Assembly (NCBI GenBank): GCA_947561585.1
Contig: CANNZV010002546.1
Span: 29,825 to 93,824 of the forward strand
Source of the DNA: Caprella mutica
Taxonomy: Eukaryota; Arthropoda; Malacostraca; Amphipoda; Caprellidae
DNA: 64,000 bases
Direction of reading: 5' to 3'
The notes beneath the pieces are model-generated. The model made no database searches and had not been told where the DNA came from. It saw only the letters and a program-made list of their open reading frames with translations. This document shows, piece after piece, positions 21,669 through 34,710 of the stretch (positions are counted from its first letter, which is position 1; the number at the start of each line of letters is the position of its first letter). The position numbers and the translations under genes were made by a program.

Positions 21669-24600
21669 ACGTATTAACTTAGAAATGATATTTTGTGATT
21701 AATACATTATACATTTCGGGTGCCCACGCTTCAACCGATTGTACTCTGGCCGACTGTACCACGCTACCAATACGAATGACGCAGTGAGGAAGTGTGTAAT
21801 CTAACACAACCCGGTGTGACTGAATCACTGTAAGAATGACATTGTGAATCAATGATACTTGGGAGAAGTTCTACAGTTTCACAGTGGTTACATCTTCACT
21901 TTCTTCACTCTGAATCAATTTAACTTTGAAGTGATATTTTGTTCTTATAAATATACTTCGAGTGTCTACGTCTGCCCGATAGTACATAGAACTATTGTAC
22001 ATCTGCGGATAGTACCCTGTTTCCCCGCGACCACCTTACCAACACCCAGAGTGAATTGTTTCCCCATGTGATTGATAATTGTACGCAATGAATTCTACAG
22101 TTATGAAGTGGGAATTGACTTCTACATTTTCTTCACTGTAATTTGACTATTCAGTCATTGCATGTGCTATCAACAGAAAGTGTTTCGATATTCGACGTCA
22201 GAGACAACAGACTCTTTGTTTTCTCCAAGCGCGTCTTTTCAAATGTGTGATTCCCTCGCATCTTGTGACGTCATGACAACACTCTTTTGTTCACCAGCGC
22301 GTCATTTTTCGAAAATTGTGACGTCAGTAACAACAGTCTTCGTTTTCTACCGCATCGTTAGTAATTTAATGTACTAAAATCACCTGGACGAAAATGTGAC
22401 AATTCTTCGAAACTGTGTTTCGTGAACTCAACTTCACATTTCTGGAAATTCAATTTCACGGCTCTTCAACATCAGTTTATTGAAATCAGTTTCTCGATTT
22501 CATTTCTCATCTCAACGTTCATTTACCATCACTACTTTACTTCATTGCTAAGTAGTCGGTCATTCATCTATATTTCCCCGATCTATGGTTTCCCAATATA
22601 TGGTGTCCCCATTTACGCATTGGAGAGTTCTGCGTTTCCCACTTTGCTTCGTCGTTTTCCCCAATTTACACCCTAACTTCATGCGAGATGTCCCAAATCA
22701 GGCTTCATCCCATTGAAAGGCAGACATCTGGCGTCTGTGCTGGTTCTACCACAGGCTTCTTAGAGTGCTGTGTTCCTCTCATCATGTGGTTGCTGGCCCT
22801 GTTCAAAACTGTGTGGTTCACAGTTAAGAGTACCACCACCATGAAGAACTATACAAGAACCATTGGTATGGTTGCCTAATAATGTGAAGTGAACTTCGAA
22901 AAAAAAATAGAAAAAGTATGAAAATCATTAGGATTAAAGAACAATTTAAATAGGAATTCTATATTAGATTACTTTAGATGCGCATCATAGATAATTATTT
23001 TAATTGAGTAGGACATGGCCATTAGTTGAAGTTTTCTTTCTAACTCGATTTTTTCGATATCTTTAATAGATTACGCGAAATCTAATTACTGATACCGTTA
23101 TTTCGAAATTGATTGAAATACATATTAACTAACATTTTTAGGAATATGATCATTTTATCTGAAATATCTTATTTACAATAGAATAAATTTGAGAATTCAT
23201 TATAAATAATTTTGGTATATTACTCACATTTAATGTATTGTCATCTGTGCGTTATTTTGATTTTTTTATGTAACTATTTATTTCATATCCATTATTTTAT
23301 CATGTCTTTTATCTTTATTTATTTATCTATTTATTTTCATGTGGTTAATTTAGGAATCTTTATTTGGTAAACATTGACTGATTTTCTGTTCTGCATTTTC
23401 TAATATCGTATGAAAGTTTATATTTGGGCAAATGATTAATAATCGAATTCAAAGAATGAAAAGGGCTTGTAATTAAATAATTGTTACATATATCGGTTCC
23501 AAATTTACCTAAAGTGTAAAGACCGTATGATAACTCTGCGTTAAATTGTAAATAATTAAAATAATTATCGATCGCTTCTTGTTATACCATAGAGGATGTA
23601 ATTATCCTTGGTAATTATCCAATGGTTTTCCTGAGAGTTGACAAGTTAATGCTTATGATCATAAAGTGTTAGGTAGGGAAATAACGCATGTGACTTACTG
23701 TAAAATGATTTACCAGTCACGTTAATTTTACCACGCCCTGTTTTACCGCGATAATTTGCCCAATAAAATAAACAACTCATACTAAAGTAGAATTTGAACA
23801 TGTGGAAAATTGATGGAAAATTTCAGATTCCGAAACTATTTATCTGTATAACATATGTCATGTTTAAATCATAAAATATTATAAAATTTTCAGTTCAAAC
23901 TGTATGGAAAGAGTTTCTCACAAAATGGCACAAAATCGAATAATTAAAATCATAAAACTAATTAAATTATTAGTTGTGAGTTTTCACCTCGCCTACAGAT
24001 TTGAATCAATTGAAATTATTAATGTATTGTAATAAATAAATAGGATGGATTTTTATTGATTACGAAATTTTCATAGTTTCTCAATACGATATTTGATTGA
24101 TTAATATTCTCTAATAATATTAATATTTTTATGTACCTAACAATAGTTTAGGAAAAAGAAAATATATAAAAAAAGTGTAAAATTATGGCACTCAATATTA
24201 TGTTAATATTTGTATTCCGTAAAAGAGTCCATTGAATATTTAATGTTGACTAGAGAATATTTAATATTATGTAATATTAATCTTAGCAACAGGTTGTTGA
24301 ATTTACCGTTATTTGTAACGTTGTAAAATAAAATATATTGGTTGTTAGGAGAAAAATTTGTGGTAAAAATCCATTGTTATATTTTTAGTATGATAATGTT
24401 GGTTTATAATTACCATTTGCAAACATGTGATACCACACGTATATTGCATCCGGTATTGCCATTGAATTATATTTAATGTTGATAAATACTGGTATGGACT
24501 TATGAGAATTTAAAATGAAATTATGATATTCTGTTGATAGTGATTTTAGTTCATCATATACCCGAAATATTCCCGTTTTAATAATTTTATAAAAGCCCCA

Positions 24601-25057
24601 GTTAATATTTTGATGAGCCTTAAATACGGTTGGTATGAATTGCATTTCCAGTACAAGACAGTTAGACTCGATAATTTGTAATTATTTAAAGAGGAGTCAT
24701 GTCGTATGGCGGATCTATTTTTACCGCAACTAATAATAATAATGATAATTGAAATAAGTACACTATCCGAATACTGCGGAAGTGTCGGCAAGCTGTAGAT
24801 TCCATTTGAAGTTTGCTAGTTGTTCTCGGGAACGGTCCTTTCAATATGGGTGATTATACGATAATTAATCTACGTTAGGAATGGGAATATTTATGTCCCC
24901 CAAACATGGTTTGCTTTTGTATATTTATAAATAATGCCGAAGTGATATATCGCAATAATGGTACACTATCGAGCAAATGGAATATATTGTGCATACCTAA
25001 ATACCGAGCCATCTTCTTACTTAACATTTAAAATGAGGGCATTTTGCATTTTTTATC
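21669..25057 (+). other. Non-coding interior of the LTR element
   Basis: Short ORFs at 21,859-22,071, 22,162-22,377, 22,422-22,676 and 22,688-22,879 have no retroviral motifs. The part 21,700-22,900 is less AT-rich than 22,900-25,050 and may be the remains of a leader or gag region, which is speculative. Confidence 0.6.
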
Positions 25058-25071
25058 GGGTGAGGGGAATA
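25058..25071 (+). promoter_or_regulatory. Polypurine tract
   Basis: gggtgaggggaata lies directly before the TG of the 3' LTR; it would prime plus-strand synthesis. Confidence 0.65.
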
Positions 25072-25645
25072 TGTTATGAACTATAATTCAAATGTGTATA
25101 TAACTACGTATTTATTTCTACACAAAGCTCTAAAATAACATTTCTTCTAAGGGTTTTGAATTTCTATAATTGCTTACTTCCCGTCGGTAACCAACGCTCT
25201 CAGAAAACCGTTTATACCATCTAACAAAATTGTATTTTTCTATATCCCTATGTATTTTTATCTAAAGTAGGCCTATTTGTTTAATTTGCTGATTGTACCC
25301 TCATAGGCCTAAGTTTAAGTCTCTACTGCCTAAACACTTGTTCTTATAGGCAGAATTGGCACGACACTAGCGGGGGTAGGACATAATCATATACTGATCT
25401 ACCCTCCATTCCGATCATTCTCATAACCATATTTGCCAAACTGTGTATTTTTATATTTGTGCCTATAATAAAATTGAACCGGTCATTAACCGCTTTCATT
25501 TCCTGTGTAATTGATAGACATTAATTAGATCAGTTACTGAATTATGGAAATAAACAATTGGTTCTGAAGGGATAATTTCACATATATTCCCATTAAAATT
25601 TGAAAGTCTAGTGTCAATTCTCAAACCCAAGAAGTGATCGTAACA
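25072..25645 (+). repeat. 3' LTR
   Basis: 574 bp, apparently identical to the 5' LTR, followed by the target-duplication bases ttgc. Confidence 0.9.
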
Positions 25646-25874
25646 TTGCTCAACACCAAAATCTGGTGGAAGGTGCTGGTTGATAGTGTTAGTTTGTTAG
25701 TTAGGTAGTAGTTACACATGCAGTAGTGATGTAAGAATTGTTAGTTTTAGGGTTAGACAAACACTGTAAACAAACTAAATTAGAACTGAGGCTTGGGGAA
25801 CTAATCAGCACCTTTTAGAACTACAGGTGAGGTGGAACAAATAGCAAATACCAATGTAGTGCTGACTAATTGCT

Positions 25875-26134
25875 AAAAAGTACACTCTATTTTGAAATTG
25901 AATAAGTGTGTTATAAATAGAAATATATTTACTTACTTATCTCTAATACATGCTTTTAATAATATTTATTCTTTATTATCCTTGCAAATTCTAATGAAAT
26001 TTTTTCACCAGAATTTGTAAGAATAAAAATGAAGGAATAATATAAAAAAACTCATATAATAGATAAGGACTACTACAGAAAATTATTTCTATTTATAGCA
26101 AGCTTATATAATTTTAAAATAGAGCGTACTTTTT
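25875..26134. mobile_element. 260-bp palindromic MITE
   Basis: The left half (aaaaagtacactctattttg, taaatagaaat, cttgcaaattct) is the imperfect reverse complement of the right half (agaatttgtaag, atttctatttata, aaaatagagcgtactttt). The whole segment folds into one hairpin with a short loop around 26,002-26,010. No coding sequence. Target duplication not clear. Confidence 0.7.
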
Positions 26135-26149
26135 GTGAGACATACTGAA

Positions 26150-26430
26150 TAGGGACCAATAAATGCTCAAGCTGCAATACCTACATAGGGAGTAGGGACC
26201 AATAAATGTTCAAGCTGCAATACCTACATAGGGAGTAGGGACCAATAAATGCTCAAGCTGCAATACCTACATAGGGAGTAGGGACCAATAAATGCTCAAG
26301 CTGCAATACCTACATAGGGAGTAGGGACCAATAAATGCTCAAGCTGCAATACCTACATAGGGAGTAGGGACCAATAAATGCTCAAGCTTCAATACCTACA
26401 TAAAGAGTAGGGACCAATAAATGGTAAAAA
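26150..26430 (+). repeat. 43-bp minisatellite, about 6.5 copies
   Basis: Unit gggaccaataaatgctcaag / ctgcaatacctacata / gggagta; near-perfect. Confidence 0.95.
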
Positions 26431-26542
26431 AATATATCTCAAGCTGTCATTTTTAAGATTTTTTCGGTCAATAATTCCTGTTCACAGTTTTGGTGGCAAT
26501 AACAATAAGTTGTACCAGAATCTGTCTTAGCAGCAGAACATA

Positions 26543-27588
26543 AATACATTAGTTCGTTAGTATCAATTTATTACATTATAGTTCGTTAGTATCAATTAAT
26601 TACATTAGTTCGAGTTAGTATCAATTTATTACATTATAGTTCGTTAGTATCAATTTATTACAATAGTTCGTTAGTATCAATTTATTACATTAGTTCGTTA
26701 GTATCAATTTATTACAATAGTTCGTTAGTATCAATTTATTACATTAGTTCGTTAGTATCGATTTATTACATTAGTTCGTTAGTATCAATTTATTACATTA
26801 GTTCGTTAGTATCGATTTATTACATTAGTTCGTTAGTATCAATTTATTACATTAGTTCGTTAGTATCGATTAATTACATTAGTTCGAGTTAGTATCAATT
26901 TATTACATTAGTTCGTTAGTATCAATTTATTACATTAGTTCGAGTTAGTATCAATTTATTACATTAGTTCGTTAGTATCAATTTATTACATTAGTTCGTT
27001 AGTATCAATTTATTACATTAGTTCGTTAGTATCAATTTATTACATTAGTTCGTTAGTATCAATTTATTACATTAGTTCGTTAGTATTAATTTATTACATT
27101 AGTTCGTTAGTATCAATTTATTACATTAGTTCGTTAGTATCAATTTATTACATTAGTTCGTTAGTATCAATTTATTACATTAGTTCGTTAGTATCAATTT
27201 ATTACATTAGTTCGTTAGTATCAATTTATTACATTAGTTCGTTAGTATCAATTTATTACATTAGTTCGTTAGTATCAATTTATTACATTAGTTCGTTAGT
27301 ATTAATTTATTACATTAGTTCGTTAGTATCAATTTATTACATTAGTTCGTTAGTATCAATTTATTACATTAGTTCGTTAGTATCAATTTATTACATTAGT
27401 TCGTTAGTATCAATTTATTACATTAGTTCGTTAGTATCAATTTATTACATTAGTTCGTTAGTATCAATTTATTACATTAGTTCGTTAGTATCAATTTATT
27501 ACATTAGTTCGTTAGTATCAATTTATTACATTAGTTCGTTAGTATCAATTTATTACATTAGTTCGTTAGTATCAATTTATTACATAAT
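26543..27588 (+). repeat. 27-bp minisatellite, about 38 copies
   Basis: Unit ttagttcgttagtatcaattt plus attaca. Variants include an extra gag after ttc in several copies and cgattta for caattta, clustered toward the left end; the right half is nearly uniform. Confidence 0.95.
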
Positions 27589-27589
27589 C

Positions 27590-28315
27590 AGTCTCTTTTT
27601 ACAGAGCATTCACCACTCACTATGTACACACTGGCACTAAAACGAAAATAATTCATTTGATGTACACTGTAATTTAACTGGTAACTCTGCAATATCTTTC
27701 TATTATTACTAATTAACTTATGTGACTTTATTGACTAAATTACTTCAGATGGGAGAACATTAACATGGTAAAATTATTGCTAAATTTACCATGAAAGAAA
27801 TACAGCAAATTTCATAATGGGATTTTCTCTTCAAAATATTCCCTTACATTGGAACCTGCTACTCGGGATGTATAACCATTAAAAGCTACAAAGAAAAATA
27901 AATAAACAATGTAGCACTGAAAGGATTAACACACCGGAAATGCAGTTGCTTCTGGGGCATCCTAATAATAAAAAAATGAGAGTATTTAAGTAAAATTCGG
28001 TGCTATTCAAATACAATGATAATCAGAGTAACAGATTATAGTCATTATACACTATATACAGCTTATAATAAGTCTACTAAATGTGTTCTGTAGTGCCTTT
28101 TGAAAACTCTAAGAGAAACTAAATTTTTTCTATTCAGAGAAGTAGCGTCCCATGTTTTGGCCCCTACAAACATAATTTATTACATGGCATAACATATTTA
28201 TTGGTATCTAGTGAATTATGGTTGGGTGCATTATTGAAACTGTTCAATGAATCTAACAATTGTGCATCATAGATCAAAATAGAGTTTTCTAATAGAGAGT
28301 CATGGTTTGTTCTCA
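27590..28315. other. AT-rich sequence, nothing recognised
   Basis: No ORF or repeat of note. Confidence 0.4.
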
Positions 28316-28807
28316 TACAGAGAAAAAAGTTTACAAAGATCTAATGGGTCATTAATTTAGGCTTTGAATCAATTTATTACGTGAATTGGTTCATGTTTTC
28401 ATGTGTGTTAAAACAGCCATGACGTGGAGTGTCATCAAACATTAGTTAATAATTGAAGTTAATTCAATTCATTCTATGGATTGAATTAACTTACTATTAG
28501 AGTAAACAATTTTTTTTGAGAATTTTAAAGTATGTTGAAAGAACTATGACAGAGTGTATCGTAGTAACTCGCAAAGACTGTTAATCCAATGTATCTGGTG
28601 TATAAATTAACTTTCTATGAGAGCTGGCGTTACTTTTTTTAAGTTTAGGAGCGAGTCAAAACGACTGTTTTGTTTTAACTCACGTCAATTTAACTCATTT
28701 TAAATAATACCTGCAACTCGCCACGTAGGTAGTGGCAAAATCAAACCATTGATATAAGTCAAAACAAATGGAATATGATTTGATTGAACTAATCCTTTCT
28801 GTGTGTG
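28316..28807 (+). mobile_element. CACAGAG-family MITE, third copy
   Basis: Starts tACAGAGAAAAAAG and ends CTTTCTGTGTG, with the same body as 5343-5769 (inverted) and the outer parts of 7570-11,174. About 490 bp. Target duplication not recognisable, and terminal bases are partly mutated. No coding sequence. Confidence 0.75.
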
Positions 28808-30460
28808 CAGAAGCATGGCCTGCCTCTATAGACTGTAGACAGACTGACTGTAGTGAGGTGATGTTAACTGCTCATTAAGGACATTGTTTGATGAAGTAAC
28901 TCAGTCTGTATCAGAAACATTTAAATAATGAAGTAAATAGTATATAGCTTTAGAATATAATGTTCATTGATTTATTAGTCACTTGAATATCATTAATAAT
29001 ATTTTAGTGTTAAAACAGACAATATCATAGTTATCTGTTGCGAAAATAGGTTTTTAACTGTTTGAAATAACTCTTCATAATTCTGTCTTATTTTCCTTGT
29101 TCTCTTTTCTTTTTTAATTGTATTTCATTGACATTGTCTCAGTGCATCAAAGTGTGCCTTATCTAACGTATCCAACGTCACACTGTCGTTCATTTCAAAC
29201 CACAACATTTCTGTGGGTGAACTGTCAGTAAGGATAAGAGTAATACTATTATTACCAATATAGTGAAATACATATTTTATCAGACTATTTAACAATACAG
29301 ATATCTCCATGTAATAGATATATCACATTAATTTCAATTACTAACCTCACTCTACTTAGCCCTAAGAATATTCTGGCAAACTGGCACACTAATTCTGTGA
29401 CCCCGTTACCGTGCAGTCACTTCAGGAGCTACTGTTTTTTTCACTGTTTTTTGTTCTGTTTAGGGGTACTATCGCCTAATATTTGAAGGGCTGCTCTTCA
29501 CAGTTCATTGATTCACTAGACAGTGCAGTGTTCTTCATTTCATTTCCATTGTATTCTACTCACCTGCCACTAATGTATTAAATAATTGAAGGTGTGAAGT
29601 CATAGAGTGAAAATATTCACCAACTTTACTACTACTCTACAGTGTAGTGATATAACAGCAGTGTACACAGTGTCTGTTAGTAACGAATTGTCATTTTCTT
29701 TTATGATTATTTTGGTGATGTTTCTTTTGTGTGTCCCCATACCGTGACAATGGAAATGCGGAGAAAGTGAGTAGGATGTTATTTTAGTAATTTGCTATTT
29801 TCGAGGGTCAGATCTTACAAACACAGACACAGACATGCCAAGAATAACTGACTAATGATATACTACCTCATTTCACTTCTACATAGAATGCTTGGGAATT
29901 AAAACTATAAAGGAACACTGGTAAATAAACTAGACCCAAAGGAGAATAAATATGAAAGTATGGAGCATTAGCCCAGCAACGGAACATTCCTCAGTGACAT
30001 TTGAGGAACTGTTCGGTGATGCGTAAACAGGTTTTTTTTGCGTATATAGGATATAAATATTATCTAGAATAAAGGTAATTATGGAGTGAAGTGAATATGG
30101 TTGGCATCAAACGATAAACAGGAAATAACACCGAAACAGTTCAGTTAGAGCTGTTTTTGTGGTGCAGAGTGAAGTTCAAACCTGTGTGTGAACGACGCAC
30201 TTTGTTGTTATCATAATATCTAAAAAAATAACAGTATTCTAAAGTATGATAAATTTGATGTTGGTCGTGTTACACTCACTCAAAATGAGAATTCACTCTG
30301 TAGCTAATACTAAAACAACTACAAATCAACTAAATTAAATAACCTCTCTCTGTACTCTATAACATTATATAGCTACGTACGTGTTCAGAATGAATAACAG
30401 CGATAGTTTTCAATTATCGGAAATGACCCATTATATGTGAGATACAAACAGTACATATTT
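28808..30460. other. AT-rich sequence, nothing recognised
   Basis: Short ORFs only (for example minus strand 29,310-29,125). A promoter or untranslated exon of the downstream integrin gene could lie here or at 37.1-38.3 kb, but no sequence signal proves it. Confidence 0.35.
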
Positions 30461-30461
30461 G

Positions 30462-30622
30462 GGTAAATTCCTAGTTCATGTCCCTATTTGAAAATTGCTA
30501 TAATATTTTATTATTTGTTAATATTAAAGTCAAATAAAAAAATTACCATTAAAATTGGACGATTATCCCCTTCCTAGTTCACGTCCCCAAATGAAATAGG
30601 GACGTGAACTTGGAATTTATCC
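30462..30622. repeat. Small inverted-repeat element (GGATAAATTCCAAGTTCACGTCCC)
   Basis: The left arm gggtaaattcctagttcatg/tccctattt and right arm aaatagggacgtgaacttgg/aatttatcc are inverted. A third arm, ccccttcctagttcacgtcccc, lies inside at about 30,569-30,590 and forms a tight hairpin with the right arm. It resembles a miniature of the foldback elements elsewhere in the window. Confidence 0.6.
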
Positions 30623-30784
30623 ATTTATATTTAAATTTAACTTTTCTCAATTAATAAAATAAGTTCGTGAATGGTCTGTCGTATTCACTAACAAGGGAAC
30701 AAAAATCATCTCACTTCTAACGAGGTACATAGCAATAGCAATGGGGAACTGAAATTAAAACAACCAAAAAACATTACACTCCAC

Positions 30785-31697
30785 CTAAAGAGGGTAACTT
30801 ATAACCTGCCAATTCACCTTTAGGGTAACCTATAACCTGCCAATTCACCTTTAGGGTAACCTATAACCTGCCAATTCACCTTTAGGGTAACTTATAACCT
30901 GCCAATTCACCTTTAGGGTAACCTATAACCTGCCAATTCACCTTTAGGGTAACCTATAACCTGCCAATTCACCTTTAGGGTAACCTATAACCTGCCAATT
31001 CACCTTTAGGGTAACCTATAACCTGCCAATTCACCTTTAGGGTAACTTATAACCTGCCAATTCACCTTTAGGGTAACCTATAACCTGCCAATTCACCTTT
31101 AGGGTAACCTATAACCTGCCAATTCACCTTTAGGGTAACCTATAACCTGCCAATTCACCTTTAGGGTAACCTATAACCTGCCAATTCACCTTTAGGGTAA
31201 CCTATAACCTGCCAATTCACCTTTAGGGTAACCTATAACCTGCCAATTCACCTTTAGGGTAACCTATAACCTGCCAATTCACCTTTAGGGTAACCTATAA
31301 CCTGCCAATTCACCTTTAGGGTAACTTATAACCTGCCAATTCACCTTTAGGGTAACCTATAACCTGCCAATTCACCTTTAGGGTAACCTATAACCTGCCA
31401 ATTCACCTTTAGGGTAACTTATAACCTGCCAATTCACCTTTAGGGTAACTTTTAACCTGCCAATTCACCTTTAGGGTAACCTATAACCTGCCAATTCACC
31501 TTTAGGGTAACCTATAACCTGCCAATTCACCTTTAGGGTAACCTATAACCTGCCAATTCACCTTTAGGGTAACCTATAACCTGCCAATTCACCTTTAGGG
31601 TAACTTATTACCTGCCAATTCACCTTTAGGGTAACTTATAACCTGCCAATCCACCTTTAGGGTAACTTATTACCTGCCAATTCACCTTTAGGGTAAC
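30785..31697 (+). repeat. 31-bp minisatellite, about 29 copies
   Basis: Unit cacctttagggtaacctata plus acctgccaatt, with only a few variants (aacttataac, gtaacttatt). Very homogeneous, suggesting recent spread. Confidence 0.95.
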
Positions 31698-31834
31698 TTC
31701 ACATTTAATACAATGTTACTTGTTTAGTTTTTATTGTTCAAGTTACATAGCTATACATACAGTAGTTATGTAACTTAAATTGCGTATGGCATAATGCTTA
31801 CTAATGGAACTGATTTTAAGGTGATTAACATCTT

Positions 31835-33172
31835 CTCATTTCACACTCCATCTTCTCATTTCACACTCCATCTTCTCATTTCACACTCCATCTTCTCATT
31901 TCACACACAATCTTCTCATTTCACACTCCATCTTCTCATTTCACACTCCATCTTCTCATTTCACACACCATCTTCTCATTTCACACTCCATCTTCTCATT
32001 TCACACTCCATCTTCTCATTTCACACACCATCTTCTCATTTCACACTCCATCTTCTCATTTCACACACCATCTTCTCATTTCACACTCCATCTTCTCATT
32101 TCACACTCCATCTTCTCATTTCACACTCCATCTTCTCATTTCACACTCCATCTTCTCATTTCACACACAATCTTCTCATTTCACACTCCATCTTCTCATT
32201 TCACACACCATCTTCTCATTTCACACTCCATCTTCTCATTTCACACACCATCTTCTCATTTCACACTCCATCTTCTCATTTCACACTCCATCTTCTCATT
32301 TCACACTCCATCTTCTCATTTCACACTCCATCTTCTCATTTCACACACCATCTTCTCATTTCACACACCATCTTCTCATTTCACACTCCATCTTCTCATT
32401 TCACACTCCATCTTCTCATTTCACACTCCATCTTCTCATTTCACACACCATCTTCTCATTTCACACACCATCTTCTCATTTCTCACACCATCTTCTCATT
32501 TCACACACCATCTTCTCATTTCACACACCATCTTCTCATTTCACACACCATCTTCTCATTTCACACTCCATCTTCTCATTTCACACACCATCTTCTCATT
32601 TCACACTCCATCTTCTCATTTCACACACAATCTTCTCATTTCACACTCCATCTTCTCATTTCACACTCCATCTTCTCATTTCACACACCATCTTCTCATT
32701 TCACACTCCATCTTCTCATTTCACACTCCATCTTCTCATTTCACACTCCATCTTCTCATTTCACACTCCATCTTCTCATTTCACACACAATCTTCTCATT
32801 TCACACTCCATCTTCTCATTTCACACACCATCTTCTCATTTCACACTCCATCTTCTCATTTCACACACCATCTTCTCATTTCACACTCCATCTTCTCATT
32901 TCACACTCCATCTTCTCATTTCACACTCCATCTTCTCATTTCACACTCCATCTTCTCATTTCACACACCATCTTCTCATTTCACACACCATCTTCTCATT
33001 TCACACTCCATCTTCTCATTTCACACTCCATCTTCTCATTTCACACTCCATCTTCTCATTTCACACACCATCTTCTCATTTCACCTACCATCTTCTCATT
33101 TCTCACACCATCTTCTCATTTCACACACCATCTTCTCATTTCACACACCATCTTCTCATTTCTCACACCATT
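31835..33172 (+). repeat. 20-bp minisatellite, about 67 copies, with higher-order structure
   Basis: Unit tcttctcatttcacactcca with four common variants in the last ten bases (cactcca, cacacca, cacacaa, ctcacacca). The period is exactly 20 bp throughout. It produces an open frame of 463 codons because 3 x 20 bp carries no stop; this is not treated as a gene. Confidence 0.97.
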
Positions 33173-33179
33173 TATTTGT

Positions 33180-33950
33180 TTCTAACCGTGCACTACTTCA
33201 TGTTCAGTTATTATAGCTGAAATTGTTATGCAAAACATCGAAAATATTATTCTGAACACCCCCCCCCCTCCCCCCTCCCAATATATTGAATCAAGGAGAA
33301 GCTACGCTGATCATAAATTTCTAACCAATGGCCAAAACACGTCAGTGCCTCTTAACTCCAATGTACACTTTTGAAACTGCAGATGACAAAAACTTCCCTA
33401 TCGTGATATTTTTATAATTAGAAAATAGCATGGTCTTTTTATGATTCAATATATACCAGAAAGTTATTCTACGGCAACACCTCATCTCCCCTCACAACAT
33501 CACAGTCAAATATCTTTGGATAGAGCCTACAAGACAAAGCTTACCAAATCTCCTGTCCTGATCATCTTCAAAACCCAAATTCAAAATGACTATAGAAATA
33601 AAGGGGAAATTTATCGCAACTTCACATGTGTTTGGTAATAATAAAACACATGCATAGAATTGAAGAAAGAAAGTTATACGTAATAAAGAGCTTTTAAATG
33701 ATAGAATTTCAAAAAGCTTAAACTTTAATTTAAGAATAGAAATATAACTAATAATCGTGAGTGAGAGGTTGCCATTAGACTGTGGTAGCATTGGAAGCAA
33801 TTCCCCTCTTAACAATCACTAACTGCTTCACTAACTGCAGTGACAGGCGATAGTGTTTTGTTTATTTGCTCTGACTCTTAAATAGGCCATCAGATAAGGA
33901 GTAGCTTTCTTCGTGACACGAGCAGTGACTTTGATATCTACTCGTGCAGA
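33180..33950. other. Spacer with poly-C tract
   Basis: A C-rich run lies at about 33,260-33,279. Otherwise AT-rich with no recognised gene. Confidence 0.4.
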
Positions 33951-33960
33951 GCTATCGATA

Positions 33961-34422
33961 AACACTGACACACACAAGTGTGTAGAACCTGCAGAACACT
34001 GACACACACAAGTGTGTAGAACCTGCAGAACACTGACACACACAAGTGTGTAGAACCTGCAGAACACTGACACACACAAGTGTGTAGAACCTGCAGAACA
34101 CTGACACACGCAAGTGTGTAGAACCTGCAGCACACTGACACACGCAAGTGTGTAGAACCTGCAGCACACTGACACACGCAAGTGTGTAGAACCTGCAGCA
34201 CACTGACACACGCAAGTGTGTAGAACCTGCAGAGCACTGACACACACAAGTGTGTAGAACCTGCAGAACACTGACACACACAAGTGTGTAGAACCTGCAG
34301 CACACTGACACGCACAAGTGTGTAAACCTGCAGCACACTGACACACACAAGTGTGTAGAACCTGCAGAACACTGACACACGCAAGTGTGTAGAACCTGCA
34401 GAACACTGACACACGCAAGTGT
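33961..34422 (+). repeat. 34-bp minisatellite, about 13.5 copies
   Basis: Unit cactgacacacacaagtgtg / tagaacctgcagaa. Each unit contains the near-palindrome acacacaagtgtgt and a PstI-like ctgcag. It is open in all three minus-strand frames; none of these ORFs is considered real. Confidence 0.95.
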
Positions 34423-34710
34423 TGGTGTATATTTTCTTTTATTCGAATTTTTGTTATCCTATCAATTATTTTGGTCATGGAATTATATTTTATATTAAAT
34501 GTTAAAGCGTGGCATTTTTCTAGCAACCTACAGACTAATACAAACTGTGTATTTGTATATTGTGTGATGTATATATTTCTTATTTTGTATTGAATCTATT
34601 TTTATGAAGAAATTACATGTAATTCTGCACAGACAGTTAGAAACAATCAGGAAGAAATGACATATTTTCTATACCAACGCAGACAATAGTTTAGAGGTTG
34701 TTTACCGCGG

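Larger units (their letters stand above)
21074..25645 (+). mobile_element. LTR retrotransposon, non-autonomous, two 574-bp LTRs
   Basis: Two direct repeats of 574 bp (21,074-21,647 and 25,072-25,645) start TGTTATGAAC and end GATCGTAACA (TG...CA). I found no difference between them by eye. A primer-binding-site-like TGGTGGCATGCGCTGGGAT lies 2 bp after the left LTR, and a purine-rich tract gggtgaggggaata precedes the right LTR. Flanks share ttgc (21,070-21,073 and 25,646-25,649), or attgc if the terminal A is shared: a 4-5 bp target duplication. The 3.4-kb interior has only short ORFs and no gag, protease, RT, RNase H or integrase motif, so it is a LARD-like derivative that would need enzymes from elsewhere. 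Gypsy versus BEL origin is unresolved. Confidence 0.9.

Noticed and set aside
21859..22879. Short ORFs inside the LTR element as gag
   Set aside because: No zinc knuckle, protease or RT motif, and the frames are separate and short.
26543..27588. Possible CRISPR-like array
   Set aside because: Units are contiguous tandem repeats with no variable spacers, in a eukaryotic context. The same holds for all other arrays here.
29125..29310. 61-codon minus-strand ORF
   Set aside because: Length expected by chance in this composition; no homology recognised.
30785..31697. Possible interstitial telomere (TTTAGGG within the unit)
   Set aside because: The heptamer is only part of a 31-bp unit and is not itself repeated in tandem.
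31794..33185. 463-codon plus-strand ORF (IFSFHTPSSHFTLHLLISH repeats)
   Set aside because: Entirely a 20-bp minisatellite; three units make 60 bp without stops, so the frame is open by chance. No splice or codon signal.
33831..34526. Three overlapping minus-strand ORFs (VCVSVLQVLHTC-type repeats)
   Set aside because: 34-bp minisatellite open in all frames.
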